64,000 nucleotides of DNA from Streptomyces barringtoniae (GCF_020819595.1 NZ_JAJHNP010000008.1:331822-395821), one strand, 5' to 3'; numbered from the stretch's first letter, positions 40,137-48,672 are shown. Made by a program: numbers and translations. Notes: generated from the letters alone by a model not told the origin.

Positions 40137-40972
40137 ACGAGCACCTGCGCACCGCTCTCGAACTGGCCGCCTCGCGTATTCCGGTGCTGCCGCTGCGGGC
40201 GAGGAAGGTCCCGTTCGGCAACTGCCGGCGCTGCGCGGACAACGCGTGCGGCGGCCGGCCGAACATGAAGAACCCCGGACCGTGCGCTTGCCCTGGCCCT
40301 TGCCACGCGTGGGCCGCCGCGACCACCGACCCGCACGGCATCACTTCCGGGCCCTGGCGCCGCGCGTGGTTGCAGGCCGAGGCGGTCGCCTACCACCCCG
40401 GCGGGGCCGGTCTGACGGTCGTAGACCTGGACAACGCCGACGCGATCGCATGGGCCCGCGAGCATCTGCCGGCCACGCAGGTCGTGCCCACCAGCCGGGG
40501 TGAGCACTGGCTCTACCTCGGTGCGATGCAGTCCGCGAACGCCGTCCGCCCCGGCGTGGATATCAAGTCCACCATGGCCTACGCCCGCTGGCTTGGATTC
40601 GGCACCGGCGCCATGGTCTATCTGCCGGATGCCGTGCGCACCCTGGTCGGGAACAGGCCCGCCACGGTTCGGCCCGCATCACCGGCCGTCACCGCGACCG
40701 CACCGGCCGGGAGCGCGGAGTGCCCTCACCGCACGCCCGCCTACCTCGAACGCGGCATCGCCATGGCGGAGCAGCGCATCACCGAGGCCCGCAGCCAGGT
40801 GCACGCCACCGTCTACAGCGCCTTCCTGGCGGTGCTGTCTGTGCACGGCCGGTGCGGCTGCCTCACCGACGCCCACGTTGCCCGGCTGTTCGCCGCCGCG
40901 CAGGCCAAGGGGGAATCGCCCCGGCACTGCACCGACGCATGGACCAACGCCCGAACCAGGTTGGGACTGTGA
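40133..40972 (+). CDS. Bifunctional primase-polymerase (prim-pol) of AICE
   Basis: A 279-residue prim-pol domain protein. The catalytic VVDLDNAD at about 94-101 supplies the metal-binding Asp pair, TSRGEHWLY (~118) supplies the active His, and VDIKST (~143) follows. An early Cys-rich insertion (NCRRCADNACGGRP, CACPGPC) could bind zinc. The C-terminal third is a PriCT-like helical region. It probably initiates element replication together with the downstream ATPase gene, whose ATG lies three bases after its stop. ATG 40133 overlaps the upstream stub's TGA. Confidence 0.88.
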   Translation: MNEHLRTALELAASRIPVLPLRARKVPFGNCRRCADNACGGRPNMKNPGPCACPGPCHAWAAATTDPHGITSGPWRRAWLQAEAVAYHPGGAGLTVVDLDNADAIAWAREHLPATQVVPTSRGEHWLYLGAMQSANAVRPGVDIKSTMAYARWLGFGTGAMVYLPDAVRTLVGNRPATVRPASPAVTATAPAGSAECPHRTPAYLERGIAMAEQRITEARSQVHATVYSAFLAVLSVHGRCGCLTDAHVARLFAAAQAKGESPRHCTDAWTNARTRLGL

Positions 40973-40974
40973 CC

Positions 40975-42453
40975 ATGGCCGACGACGACAAGACCCCTGC
41001 CCGCGAGGTCATCACCGACTACGCGCAAGCGCACTTCCGGTACTTCCGCACCGCCGACGGAACCGTGTACGCGCAGAGGAACGGCCACCCCGTGGCCCGC
41101 CCGATCCGTTCACAGGGCACCACGGGCAGCCACCGCCAGGAACTCATGGTCGGCCTGTTCAAGGACGGACTGGGCGTGTTCACCGGCACCGCCCTCAAGG
41201 AGGCATTGGACCTGATCGAAGCGCTCGCGCTGACCGAGGACGTGCAGCCCGTCCACATCCGCGTCGCCCCCGGATTCGGCGGGGCGACCTGGCTCGACCT
41301 GGGACGCAGCGACGGGCAGTCCGTCCGCATCCACCCCACCGGTTGGGACATCGCCGTCCCCGACCCGCACGAGGTGTGCTGGCGGCGCACCCAGCTCACC
41401 GGGGAACTGCCCCTGCCGGCCAAGGACACCAACGGCAAGGGCATCGATCTCCTGCTGCGGCTGTGCAACTTCGCCACGGCCGAGACCGAATGCCTGGCCA
41501 TCGCATGGCTCATCGGCTGCCTCGGGCCTTCCGTGCCCGTCCCCGCGCCGTTCCTCACCGGCCCCCAGGGCGCGGGCAAGTCCACCGGCGGACGGATGCT
41601 CGTGCGGGTCATCGAGGGCATGAGCGGCGACTTGCGCCGCGCCCCGAAGGACGAAGAGAACCTGACCACAACCGTCGCGGCCGGCTGGGTCACCGCCCTG
41701 GACAACCTCTCCCACATGCCCCCCGACCTGTCCGACGCCATGTGCCGTATCGTCACCGGCGCCGAGGACGTCAAACGCGCCCTGTTCACCGACGGGGACG
41801 TCTTCCGCGTTTGCTACCGCCGCCCCCTGCTCCTGACCGGCATCGACGTCGGCGTCATCAAGCCCGACCTCGCCGAACGGCTCCTGCCGCTGCGGCTGGA
41901 ACGGCCCAAGGTCCGGCGCACCGAAGCCGAACTGTGGGCCGAGTATGAGGAGGCCCTGCCAGTCATCCTCGGATCCCTGCTCGACCTCACGGTCAAAGTC
42001 CGCGCAGCACAGGCGGACATCCCCACCGACCTACGCATGGCCGACTTCGCCCACCTGTGCGCCCAGCTCGACGCAGCCACCGGTCTTGGAGCACTCACCG
42101 CCTACCGGGCCAGCCTGGACGACCTCAACGACGACGTGATCGAGGGCGACCTGTTGGCGCAGACGGTACTCAAGCACGCCGCCGGCCTGGAGCCGGGGGC
42201 AGAACAACAGATGACCTCTTCCGAGTGGCTGCACTGCCTCACCGGCCTCTACAGCGGCGAGGAGTGCCGTCCCCTGCCTAAAGGGTGGCCGACAACCGGC
42301 AAGGTGCTCTCCGACCGTCTCAAGCGTCTCCAACCCACCCTCGCCGCCCGAGGCGTCCTGATCGACTGGGGCCGCACCCGAGAGGCCCGGTACATCGAGA
42401 TCACCCGATCCCCGGCCACGTCGCCCTCTCACGAGCAGCAACCGGCGTTCTGA
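40975..42453 (+). CDS. AICE replication ATPase/helicase-like protein
   Basis: A 492-residue protein. The middle carries a Walker A GPQGAGKSTGG at about 195-205. KDEENLTTTVAAGWVTALDN (~225) resembles the second acidic strand, and VCYRRPLLLTGIDV with LLPLRLE (~280-310) resembles sensor motifs of D5-type viral helicases. The N-terminal 160 residues are beta-rich (TGWDIAVPDPHEV). Together with the prim-pol it forms the two-gene replication module that replaces RepSA in this AICE class. ATG 40975 is preceded by an in-frame GTG overlapping the previous stop. Confidence 0.82.
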   Translation: MADDDKTPAREVITDYAQAHFRYFRTADGTVYAQRNGHPVARPIRSQGTTGSHRQELMVGLFKDGLGVFTGTALKEALDLIEALALTEDVQPVHIRVAPGFGGATWLDLGRSDGQSVRIHPTGWDIAVPDPHEVCWRRTQLTGELPLPAKDTNGKGIDLLLRLCNFATAETECLAIAWLIGCLGPSVPVPAPFLTGPQGAGKSTGGRMLVRVIEGMSGDLRRAPKDEENLTTTVAAGWVTALDNLSHMPPDLSDAMCRIVTGAEDVKRALFTDGDVFRVCYRRPLLLTGIDVGVIKPDLAERLLPLRLERPKVRRTEAELWAEYEEALPVILGSLLDLTVKVRAAQADIPTDLRMADFAHLCAQLDAATGLGALTAYRASLDDLNDDVIEGDLLAQTVLKHAAGLEPGAEQQMTSSEWLHCLTGLYSGEECRPLPKGWPTTGKVLSDRLKRLQPTLAARGVLIDWGRTREARYIEITRSPATSPSHEQQPAF

Positions 42454-42912
42454 ACAGCATCACCGCCGGACGCCCGGCACAAGCAAGAAGAGCACCCCGG
42501 CCCGCGTGCTCTTCTTGCTGTTCGGCGGCAACGCCGCCGCTCCATAGGTGTGCCGCAACGCGGCTCCTTCTTCACGCGCTGAGCCGCACCGCACCACAAC
42601 AGACTCCCCCCTCTCTTGTCCGAAGTAGAGAGACGCTGCGTCACCTGCGTCACCCAAGACCGGCAAACAGCCCCTGTCCAGCCGCAAAAGCCGTGACGCA
42701 GACGGGCAGCGGCTCCGTCACTTCGCGTCACCCGCGTCACGGGTGACGAAAGCCTGCGTCACCCGATGACGCACCTTGCCCTGCCTCCGTCACGCATACC
42801 GGCACGTCAGCGCCGCCCATGACGCGGATGACGCGGTGACGCAGAAATCCCCGCTTCGGACAGACGGACCCCGCGGAACCAAGACGCCCTCGACGGCTGA
42901 GGAGCCATCGGA
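42454..42912. other. Putative origin region of the element
   Basis: About 460 bp without a gene between the replication ATPase and xis. It starts with a hairpin-like AAGAAGAGCACC/TGCTCTTCTTG inverted repeat (about 42485-42520) and ends with the iteron-like array. Confidence 0.55.
42638..42850. repeat. Iteron-like GCGTCAC / GTGACGC array
   Basis: GCGTCAC occurs at 42638, 42647, 42725, 42734 and 42756. Inverted GTGACGC or ATGACGC occurs near 42693, 42766, 42819, 42828 and 42836, with several one-mismatch variants. Two pairs are 9 bp apart. Density and mixed orientation directly downstream of prim-pol/helicase genes suggest an initiator-binding origin. Confidence 0.65.
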
Positions 42913-43101
42913 ATGGCCAACAGCAAGATGCTCAAGCTCCCCGAAGTCCTGGAAGAGATCGGCATGAGCCGCGCCGCCTTCTATCGAATGCGCGCCCGAG
43001 GTCAAGCGCCCAAGCTCCGAAAGCTCCCCAACGGCCAGGTCCGTGTCAGCCGCGCCGACCTGGACGCGTGGTGGGAGAGCTGCACCGAGCACGCCGCCTG
43101 A
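42913..43101 (+). CDS. xis: Excisionase / AlpA-type DNA-binding protein
   Basis: A 62-residue winged-helix MerR-like excisionase: LPEVLEEIGMSRAAFYRMRA (helix-turn-helix) followed by LPNGQVRVSRADLDAWWES (wing and C-terminal helix). It assists integrase in excisive recombination. It lies 60 bp upstream of int and is co-oriented with it, separated by a compact hairpin. ATG 42913 has GGAG 9 bp upstream. Confidence 0.88.
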   Translation: MANSKMLKLPEVLEEIGMSRAAFYRMRARGQAPKLRKLPNGQVRVSRADLDAWWESCTEHAA

Positions 43102-43116
43102 CCTGCACCACCCATC

Positions 43117-43142
43117 GGGCCCGCCCTTCCAGGGGCGGGCCC
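43117..43142 (+). terminator. Hairpin between xis and int
   Basis: 10-bp perfect arms GGGCCCGCCC / GGGCGGGCCC with a 6-base loop then TTTCG. It could attenuate int relative to xis. Confidence 0.7.
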
Positions 43143-43161
43143 TTTCGCTGCCTGGAGAGCA

Positions 43162-44532
43162 ATGCCCTTCACGTACGACGTTCGCGTCTACAGCATCGAA
43201 ACCCGCCGCGACCGCCCGAAGCCCTACCGCGTCCGCTGGCTTGTCGGCCCCCAGAAGCACTCCAAGAGCTACACCGTCAAAGCGCAGGCAGACGGCCGCC
43301 GATCCGAGCTGATGACCGCTCTCCGCAAGGGCGAACAGTTCGACGTGGAGACCGGCCTGCCCGCCTCGGAGCTCCGCGCGCTGAACGGCTCTGTGACCTG
43401 GTACGAGCACACCCGGGCATACGTCGCCGGCAGATGGGACCGCCTCCCGGCCAAGTCTCGCCGCAACGATGCCGACGCACTCGCCACCATCACGCCCGTG
43501 CTGGTTAAGGCCACGGCCGGCCGCCCGGCGCCCAGAGTGCTGCGCAGGGCCCTGTACGGCTGGGCGTACAACAAGAGCCGTTGGGCCCAAGAGCCTCCCG
43601 CCGAAGTGGCTGACGCTCTTCGCTGGGTGGAGAAGAATTCCGTGGCCATCTCAGCGCTTGAAGACCCTGCGACGCTCCGCACGGCGCTCGACGCCCTGTC
43701 GAGGCTGCTCGACGGCTCTCCCGCTGCGGGACGTACCGCCCGCCGCAAGCGAGCCTGCCTGAGCGACGTTCTCGGGCTCGCGGTCGAACGGAGGTACTTC
43801 ACGATCCCCGTGAACCCCCTGACCACGGTGAAGTGGACGGCACCGAAGTCCACCGAGGAAGTTGACCCGGCGAGTGTCGCCAATCCGCGCCAAGTGCGGG
43901 AGCTGCTCGAAGCGGTACGCGCTCAGGGGGAGCGCGGCGCGCACCTCGAAGCCTTCTTCGGGTGCCTCTACTACGCCGCCATGCGCCCTGCCGAAGCTGT
44001 GGGCCTGAAGGCGTCACAGTGTCACCTGCCCAAGCGCGGGTGGGGCCACCTCACGCTTCGCGGCGGCATCGTCCATGCCGGCCATGACTGGACGGACGAC
44101 GACCGGGCCCACCAAGAGCGCCACCTCAAGGCCCGAGCGGTCCGCGACTCACGAGTGGTGCCAATCCCACCGCACTACGTCGCGATGCTCCGGTGGCACG
44201 TCGAGCGATACGGTGCGGCACCCGATGGCCGCCTGTTTCGCACGAGCCGCGGCGGTGTGATTCAGGACACGGGATACGGCGAGGTTTGGGTGGAAGCTCG
44301 GAGCGCTGCCCTGTCTCCCTTCGAGGTGACGTCGCCGCTCGCCCGCCGACCGTATGACCTGCGATGTGCCGGGGTGTCCTTCTGGCTCTTCTCCGGTGTC
44401 GACCCCATGGAGGTGGCGCGTAGGGCCGGGCACTCCGTGGCCGTGCTCCTGCGGGTCTACGCGAAGGTTCTTGCACAGGCCCAGGACCGAGCGAACCGCC
44501 AGATTGAGGCTGGCCTGCGGGAATGGCATTGA
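43162..44532 (+). CDS. int: Tyrosine-family site-specific integrase
   Basis: A 456-residue integrase. The N-terminal arm/core-binding region spans about 1-230. The catalytic domain has box I YYAAMRPAEAVGL (Arg 275), box II RPYDLRCAGVSFWLFSG (Arg near 401; the usual first His is Tyr and the His after Arg is Cys, a variant common in AICE integrases) and nucleophile Tyr 433 in LLRVYAKVL. It catalyses recombination between attP and tRNA-Tyr attB; attR lies 173 bp downstream. ATG 43162 follows TGGAGAG. Length and motifs look intact, so the island may still be mobile. Confidence 0.92.
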   Translation: MPFTYDVRVYSIETRRDRPKPYRVRWLVGPQKHSKSYTVKAQADGRRSELMTALRKGEQFDVETGLPASELRALNGSVTWYEHTRAYVAGRWDRLPAKSRRNDADALATITPVLVKATAGRPAPRVLRRALYGWAYNKSRWAQEPPAEVADALRWVEKNSVAISALEDPATLRTALDALSRLLDGSPAAGRTARRKRACLSDVLGLAVERRYFTIPVNPLTTVKWTAPKSTEEVDPASVANPRQVRELLEAVRAQGERGAHLEAFFGCLYYAAMRPAEAVGLKASQCHLPKRGWGHLTLRGGIVHAGHDWTDDDRAHQERHLKARAVRDSRVVPIPPHYVAMLRWHVERYGAAPDGRLFRTSRGGVIQDTGYGEVWVEARSAALSPFEVTSPLARRPYDLRCAGVSFWLFSGVDPMEVARRAGHSVAVLLRVYAKVLAQAQDRANRQIEAGLREWH

Positions 44533-44657
44533 GAGAGCGCCTCCCCCGGGGGACGCCTGGGGGACACACGCTGATCAGGGACGGGCCACACCTGAGACCA
44601 GGTGAGACAAGCCTCGCTTTTCGATCATCGTTCGAATCGACGTGTTCGAATATGAAA

Positions 44658-44699
44658 GAACCCCCTCCGTGCTGCGTTTCCGCAGTTCGGAGGGGGTTC
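44658..44699. terminator. Element-borne terminator beside tRNA-Tyr
   Basis: 12-bp arms GAACCCCCTCCG / CGGAGGGGGTTC plus an inner GCTGCG-TTTC-CGCAG extension. It can end int on the plus strand and the reconstituted tRNA-Tyr on the minus strand, replacing the terminator now at 11031. Confidence 0.85.
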
Positions 44700-44705
44700 C
44701 CTCAA

Positions 44706-44758
44706 GTGTGGCGGCGCCAGGATTCGAACCTGGGAAGGCTGAGCCGGCAGATTTACAG
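44706..44758. repeat. attR within tRNA-Tyr
   Basis: 53 bp identical to 11076-11128. The copy here forms the 3' part of the functional tRNA, so the element's attP restored the gene on integration. Confidence 0.92.
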
Positions 44759-44790
44759 TCTGCTCCCTTTGGCCGCTCGGGCACACCGCC
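44709..44790 (-). tRNA. tRNA-Tyr (GTA), integration target
   Basis: An 82-nt type II tRNA with long variable arm. The acceptor GGCGGTG pairs with CGCCGCC, discriminator A; anticodon loop ACTGTAAAT gives GTA, and the T loop is TTCGAAT. The 3' portion belongs to the att core, the 5' half is chromosomal. Confidence 0.95.
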
Positions 44791-44980
44791 GGGGTGGCCA
44801 CCAGATCGAACCGCTTTTCGGCGGTGCCCCCTGGCGACGACGTAAACAATACCCGATACGCGGGGGTGCTTCGCCACCCGGTTGATCTCCGCCTCTCGGC
44901 TCGCGGGATGGCTAGGCTGGTGCGGATGCGGCCCGGTGTCACGTCGGGCCGCAGGCCGCCGCCGCGCACGCCGGCACGCA

Positions 44981-45010
44981 CCGATACGCACCCGATACGC
45001 ACCCCGATAC
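44981..45010. repeat. Short tandem repeat before yajQ
   Basis: CCGATACGCAC occurs at 44981 and 44992, and a truncated CCGATAC at 45004, ending at the yajQ ribosome site (AAGGAG). It may affect leader structure. Confidence 0.6.
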
Positions 45011-45025
45011 AAGGAGCCACAGGAC

Positions 45026-45514
45026 ATGGCCGACTCCAGTTTCGACATCGTCTCGAAGGTCGAGCGGCAGGAGGTCGACAACGCCCTCAACCAGGCCGCC
45101 AAGGAGATCTCGCAGCGCTACGACTTCAAGGGCGTGGGTGCCTCGATCTCGTGGTCCGGGGAGAAGATCCTCATGGAGGCGAACTCCGAGGACCGGGTGA
45201 AGGCTGTCCTCGACGTCTTCCAGTCCAAGCTGATCAAGCGCGGTATCTCGCTGAAGGCGCTGGACGCGGGCGAGCCCCAGCTGTCCGGCAAGGAGTACAA
45301 GATCTTCGCGTCGATCGAGGAGGGCATCTCCCAGGAGAACGCGAAGAAGGTGGCGAAGATCATTCGCGACGAGGGCCCGAAGGGCGTGAAGGCCCAGGTC
45401 CAGGGTGACGAACTGCGCGTCTCCTCCAAGAGCCGGGACGACCTGCAGGCCGTGATCGCGCTGCTGAAGGGCAAGGACTTCGACTTCGCGCTGCAGTTCG
45501 TGAACTACCGGTAG
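45026..45514 (+). CDS. YajQ family nucleotide-binding protein (UPF0234)
   Basis: A 162-residue protein with the hallmark start MADSSFDIVSKVERQEVDNA and NQAAKEISQRYDFKG. The fold is two ferredoxin-like domains; some homologues bind cyclic di-GMP and act as regulator partners. Length equals the family norm. ATG 45026 follows AAGGAG and AGGAC. It flanks tRNA-Tyr in streptomycetes and was not disturbed by the island. A terminator follows. Confidence 0.93.
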   Translation: MADSSFDIVSKVERQEVDNALNQAAKEISQRYDFKGVGASISWSGEKILMEANSEDRVKAVLDVFQSKLIKRGISLKALDAGEPQLSGKEYKIFASIEEGISQENAKKVAKIIRDEGPKGVKAQVQGDELRVSSKSRDDLQAVIALLKGKDFDFALQFVNYR

Positions 45515-45581
45515 GAACCGCCAGGACACCACCGGCAGGACACCGAGGAACCGACAGCAACAACAGCCGTACATCCGCGAC

Positions 45582-45627
45582 AGCACGGAAGGTGGGCGCC
45601 CCCGAGCGGTGCCCGCCCTTCCGTGCT
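45582..45627 (+). terminator. Terminator after yajQ
   Basis: AGCACGGAAGG / CCTTCCGTGCT arms with further imperfect GGGC/GCCC pairing inside. Confidence 0.8.
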
Positions 45628-45732
45628 GTCGTCGCGCGGTTCATTGCCGCTTGACCGCGTGTTCGCGGCCTGTTGACGAGGAGGACGCCGACGGTCCACC
45701 ACCCGGTTCCGGCGGTCAGTAGGGTGCGGCGC

Positions 45733-46986
45733 ATGACAACTTCCGGCACCGCACTGCGACGCACCCTCGGCGTGCGGGACGCCGTGATCGTCGGCCTCGG
45801 CTCGATGGTCGGGGCCGGCGTGTTCTCGGCCCTGGGGCCGGCCGCGCGCTCGGCCGGATCGGGGCTGCTGCCCGGGCTGGCGCTCGCCGCGGTGGTGGCC
45901 TACTGCAACGCCATGTCCTCGGCCCGGCTGGCCGCCCGTTATCCGGCCTCCGGCGGGACGTACGTGTACGGACGGGAACGGCTGGGCCCCTTCTGGGGCT
46001 ATCTCGCGGGCTGGGCCTTCGTGGTCGGCAAGACGGCGTCCTGCGCGGCCATGGCGCTCACCGTGGGCGCCTATGTCTGGCCGGGGCAGGCGCACGCGGT
46101 GGCGGTCGCGGCCGTGGTCGCCCTCACGGCCGTGAACTACGGCGGGATCCAGAAGTCGGCGTGGCTGACGCGCGTGATCGTGGCGGTGGTGCTGGCCGTC
46201 CTCGCGGCCGTGGTGGTCGTGTGCCTGGCATCCGGGCGGGCCGACGCCGGACGGCTGGACACAGGGATGTCGTCGGGCGCGGGCGGGGTGCTCCAGGCGG
46301 CGGGGCTGTTGTTCTTCGCCTTCGCCGGGTACGCACGGATCGCGACCCTCGGGGAGGAGGTACGGGATCCGGCGCGCACCATTCCGCGTGCGATCCCGCT
46401 GGCCCTGGGGATCGCACTCGTCGTGTACGCGTGCGTGGCCGTCGCGGTGCTCGCCGTCCTCGGTGCGGACGGGCTCGGGCATGCGGCGGCACCGCTGGCC
46501 GACGCGGTACGGGCGGCCGGTGCGCCGGGGCTCGTGCCGGTGGTGCGGGTCGGGGCGACGGTGGCGGCGCTCGGCTCACTGCTGGCCCTGATCCTCGGCG
46601 TCTCCCGTACGTCGCTCGCCATGGCCCGGGACGGGCATCTGCCGGGGGCGCTGGCGGCCGTGCATCCGCGGTTCCAGGTGCCGCACCGGGCGGAGCTCGC
46701 CGTGGCCGCGGTGGTCGCCGTACTGGCCGCGACGGTCGACGTGCGCGGCGCGATCGGCTTCTCCTCCTTCGGCGTGCTCGCCTACTACGCCGTCGCCAAC
46801 GCCTCCGCCTGGACCCTGAGTCCGGCCCCGTCGGCCCGTGCGGTGCCCGTGGTGGGCCTGCTGGGCTGCGCCACGCTGGCGTTCGCGCTGCCCGCCGTCT
46901 CGGTGTCCGTGGGGGCGGGCGTGCTCGCCGTGGGGGCGGCGGCCTACGGCGTACGACGGTGGGTGCGGCGACGACGCGCCGGGTGA
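45733..46986 (+). CDS. APC-family amino acid/polyamine permease
   Basis: A 417-residue membrane transporter with about 11-12 hydrophobic helices. The first, VRDAVIVGLGSMVGAGVFSA, is the unwound TM1 GxGxxxGAGIF motif of APC carriers. The second contact YPASGGTYVYGRERLG (~78-93) and GLLFFAFAGYARIATLGEEV (~190) are typical. It probably takes up amino acids by cation or proton coupling; specificity unknown. ATG 45733 follows a weak Shine-Dalgarno (GGGTGCGGC), so initiation may be moderate. Confidence 0.88.
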   Translation: MTTSGTALRRTLGVRDAVIVGLGSMVGAGVFSALGPAARSAGSGLLPGLALAAVVAYCNAMSSARLAARYPASGGTYVYGRERLGPFWGYLAGWAFVVGKTASCAAMALTVGAYVWPGQAHAVAVAAVVALTAVNYGGIQKSAWLTRVIVAVVLAVLAAVVVVCLASGRADAGRLDTGMSSGAGGVLQAAGLLFFAFAGYARIATLGEEVRDPARTIPRAIPLALGIALVVYACVAVAVLAVLGADGLGHAAAPLADAVRAAGAPGLVPVVRVGATVAALGSLLALILGVSRTSLAMARDGHLPGALAAVHPRFQVPHRAELAVAAVVAVLAATVDVRGAIGFSSFGVLAYYAVANASAWTLSPAPSARAVPVVGLLGCATLAFALPAVSVSVGAGVLAVGAAAYGVRRWVRRRRAG

Positions 46987-47127
46987 CGCCGTAGACAGAT
47001 CGTTCCCGAACGTTCCTGAACGTTCCCGATCAAGCCACAAAGGTGCTGCGGTTCTGCCCGAACGCCTGACGCGCTGATACTTGTGGCAGCAGGCATGCCG
47101 ACGGAGAGACCTGGAGAGGTACCGATC

Positions 47128-47529
47128 ATGAAGGTGTTCAACCTGCTGCTCAACATCCTGTGGCTCGTCTTCTGCGGCTTCTGGATGGCGATCGGTTATC
47201 TCATCGCTGCCCTGATCTGCTTCGTCCTGATCGTCACCATCCCGTTCGGCATCGCGTCGCTGCGCATCGCCGGCTTCGTCCTGTGGCCGTTCGGCCGGAC
47301 CACCGTGGAACGGCCGGACGCGGGGGCCGCCTCCTTCATCGGCAACGTGCTCTGGGTGATCTTCGCGGGATGGTGGCTGGCACTGGCCCACCTGATCACG
47401 AGCATCCCGCTGTTCCTGTCGATCATCGGGATCCCCTTCGGCTGGGCGAATCTGAAGCTCATCCCGATCTCGCTCATGCCGCTCGGACGTGAGGTGGTTC
47501 CGTCGGACCAGGGTTTCGCCGGACGCTGA
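47128..47529 (+). CDS. YccF domain membrane protein
   Basis: A 133-residue membrane protein with two repeated YccF units: MKVFNLLLNILWLVFCGFWM with IPFGIASLRIAGFVLWPFGR, then IGNVLWVIFAGWWLALAHLI with IPFGWANLKLIPISLMPLGR. Each unit is a TM hairpin with the conserved IPFG turn. GGAGAGG lies 10-15 bp upstream of ATG 47128. Function unknown; the family is widespread in bacteria. Confidence 0.9.
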   Translation: MKVFNLLLNILWLVFCGFWMAIGYLIAALICFVLIVTIPFGIASLRIAGFVLWPFGRTTVERPDAGAASFIGNVLWVIFAGWWLALAHLITSIPLFLSIIGIPFGWANLKLIPISLMPLGREVVPSDQGFAGR

Positions 47530-47579
47530 CCCTCTGGGGTGTCCTGTGGCTCTCAAGGCATCCCTGGCCGCGGCCCTCT

Positions 47580-47830
47580 CTGTCGACCTGCGCGCGGGTG
47601 TCTCGGTCCAAGCGCCGTAGCCGGGCAGCTCGCCCGCGGGGTCCGCTGCGACTTGGCAGCCGGTCATGACCCTGCTCGTGTCCGGCACACGCCGCGCTCC
47701 GGTTCCACGGCTTCGACTTCGGCATACCAGCCCTCTTCGGTCGGTCTCAGCGCCGAAACCGACTCCGGGGTTCGCCCCAGCAGCTCGGCGAGCGGCGGGA
47801 CGGGGCCGTCACCGGTGACGGCCTGCCAGC
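47580..47830 (-). pseudogene. Decayed gas-vesicle GvpO-like remnant
   Basis: Reading leftward from the 3' end of htpX, one frame gives PPLAELLGRTPESVSALRPT and EEGWYAEVEAVEPERG, which resemble the GvpO core. After a stop, the next frame gives VAADPAGELPGY and a third frame RRLDRDTRAQVDREGR, as in the family's C-terminus. Two frameshifts and no start codon make it non-functional. The identification is by memory of the family. Confidence 0.45.
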
Positions 47831-48672
47831 TGCTCCAGCCGGGCGATGCGCTCCGCCATCGGCGGGTGCGTGGAGAACATCTTGGTCAGCCCCTGACCTG
47901 CGCGGAACGGGTTGGCGATCATCATGTGGCTTGCCGTCTCGATCCGCGGCTCGGGCGGCAGCGGGAGCTGCTGGGTGCCGGCCTCCAACTTGCGAAGGGC
48001 ACTGGCGAGGGCCAGCGGGTCGCCGGTGAGCTGGGCGCCGGAGGCGTCCGCCTCGTACTCGCGGGAGCGGCTGATGGCCAGCTGGATGAGGCTGGCGGCG
48101 AGCGGGCCGAGGATCATGATCAGGAGCACGCCGAGCAGACCGGGACCCTCGTCGTCGTCCGAGCGGCCGACCGGGATCAGCCAGGCGAAGTTCACCAGGA
48201 ACATGATCACCGAGGCGAGCGCGCCGGCCACCGAGGAGATGAGGATGTCCCGGTTGTAGACGTGGCTGAGCTCATGGCCGATGACGCCCCGCAGCTCGCG
48301 CTCGTCCAGCAGGCGCAGGATGCCCTCGGTGCAGCACACGGCCGCGTTGCGCGGGTTGCGGCCCGTGGCGAAGGCGTTGGGGGCCTCCGTCGGCGAGATG
48401 TACAGCCGGGGCATGGGCTGGCGGGCCTGCGTGGACAGCTCGCGGACCATGCGGTACAGCGCCGGGGCCTCGAACTCGCTGACCGGTCGGGCGCGCATCG
48501 CGCGGAGCGCCAGCTTGTCGCTGTTCCAGTAGGCGTACGCGTTCGTGCCGAGGGCCACCAGGACCGCGACCACCAGACCGGTGCGGCCGAAGAAGCTGCC
48601 GATGACGATGATGAGTGCGGACAGTCCCCCGAGGAGTACTGCGGTCCTGAGCCCGTTGTGCCGGCGGTGCAC
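47809..48672 (-). CDS. htpX: Membrane zinc metalloprotease HtpX
   Basis: A 287-residue M48 protease that degrades misfolded membrane proteins. The N-terminal TM helices are LRTAVLLGGLSALIIVIGSF and LVVAVLVALGTNAYAY. The zinc site is GHELSHVYNRD (HELSH at 133-137), with a downstream Glu in SRSREYEADASGAQ (~205). Two more TM helices lie between. GTG 48672 follows GGAGG. A 20-bp palindrome (47804-47823) covers the stop codon region. It lies just downstream of nuoN on the same strand, 192 bp away, across two CACGCGCGCGTG palindromes. Confidence 0.93.
   Translation of the reverse strand: MHRRHNGLRTAVLLGGLSALIIVIGSFFGRTGLVVAVLVALGTNAYAYWNSDKLALRAMRARPVSEFEAPALYRMVRELSTQARQPMPRLYISPTEAPNAFATGRNPRNAAVCCTEGILRLLDERELRGVIGHELSHVYNRDILISSVAGALASVIMFLVNFAWLIPVGRSDDDEGPGLLGVLLIMILGPLAASLIQLAISRSREYEADASGAQLTGDPLALASALRKLEAGTQQLPLPPEPRIETASHMMIANPFRAGQGLTKMFSTHPPMAERIARLEQLAGRHR

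Larger units (their letters stand above)
11076..44758. mobile_element. Composite AICE island integrated in tRNA-Tyr
   Basis: The island is bounded by a 53-bp direct repeat equal to the 3' part of tRNA-Tyr (11076-11128 and 44706-44758). The right 16 kb carries an ordered AICE backbone: regulators, spread proteins, TraB, clt-like repeats, primase-polymerase, helicase, iterons, xis and int. The left 17 kb carries defence/toxin cargo, three mutated genes and two extra att-like fragments. SLP1 of S. coelicolor is known to use a tRNA-Tyr attB, so this belongs to the same site class. With int, xis, rep-like and transfer genes intact, excision and transfer look possible. Confidence 0.9.
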
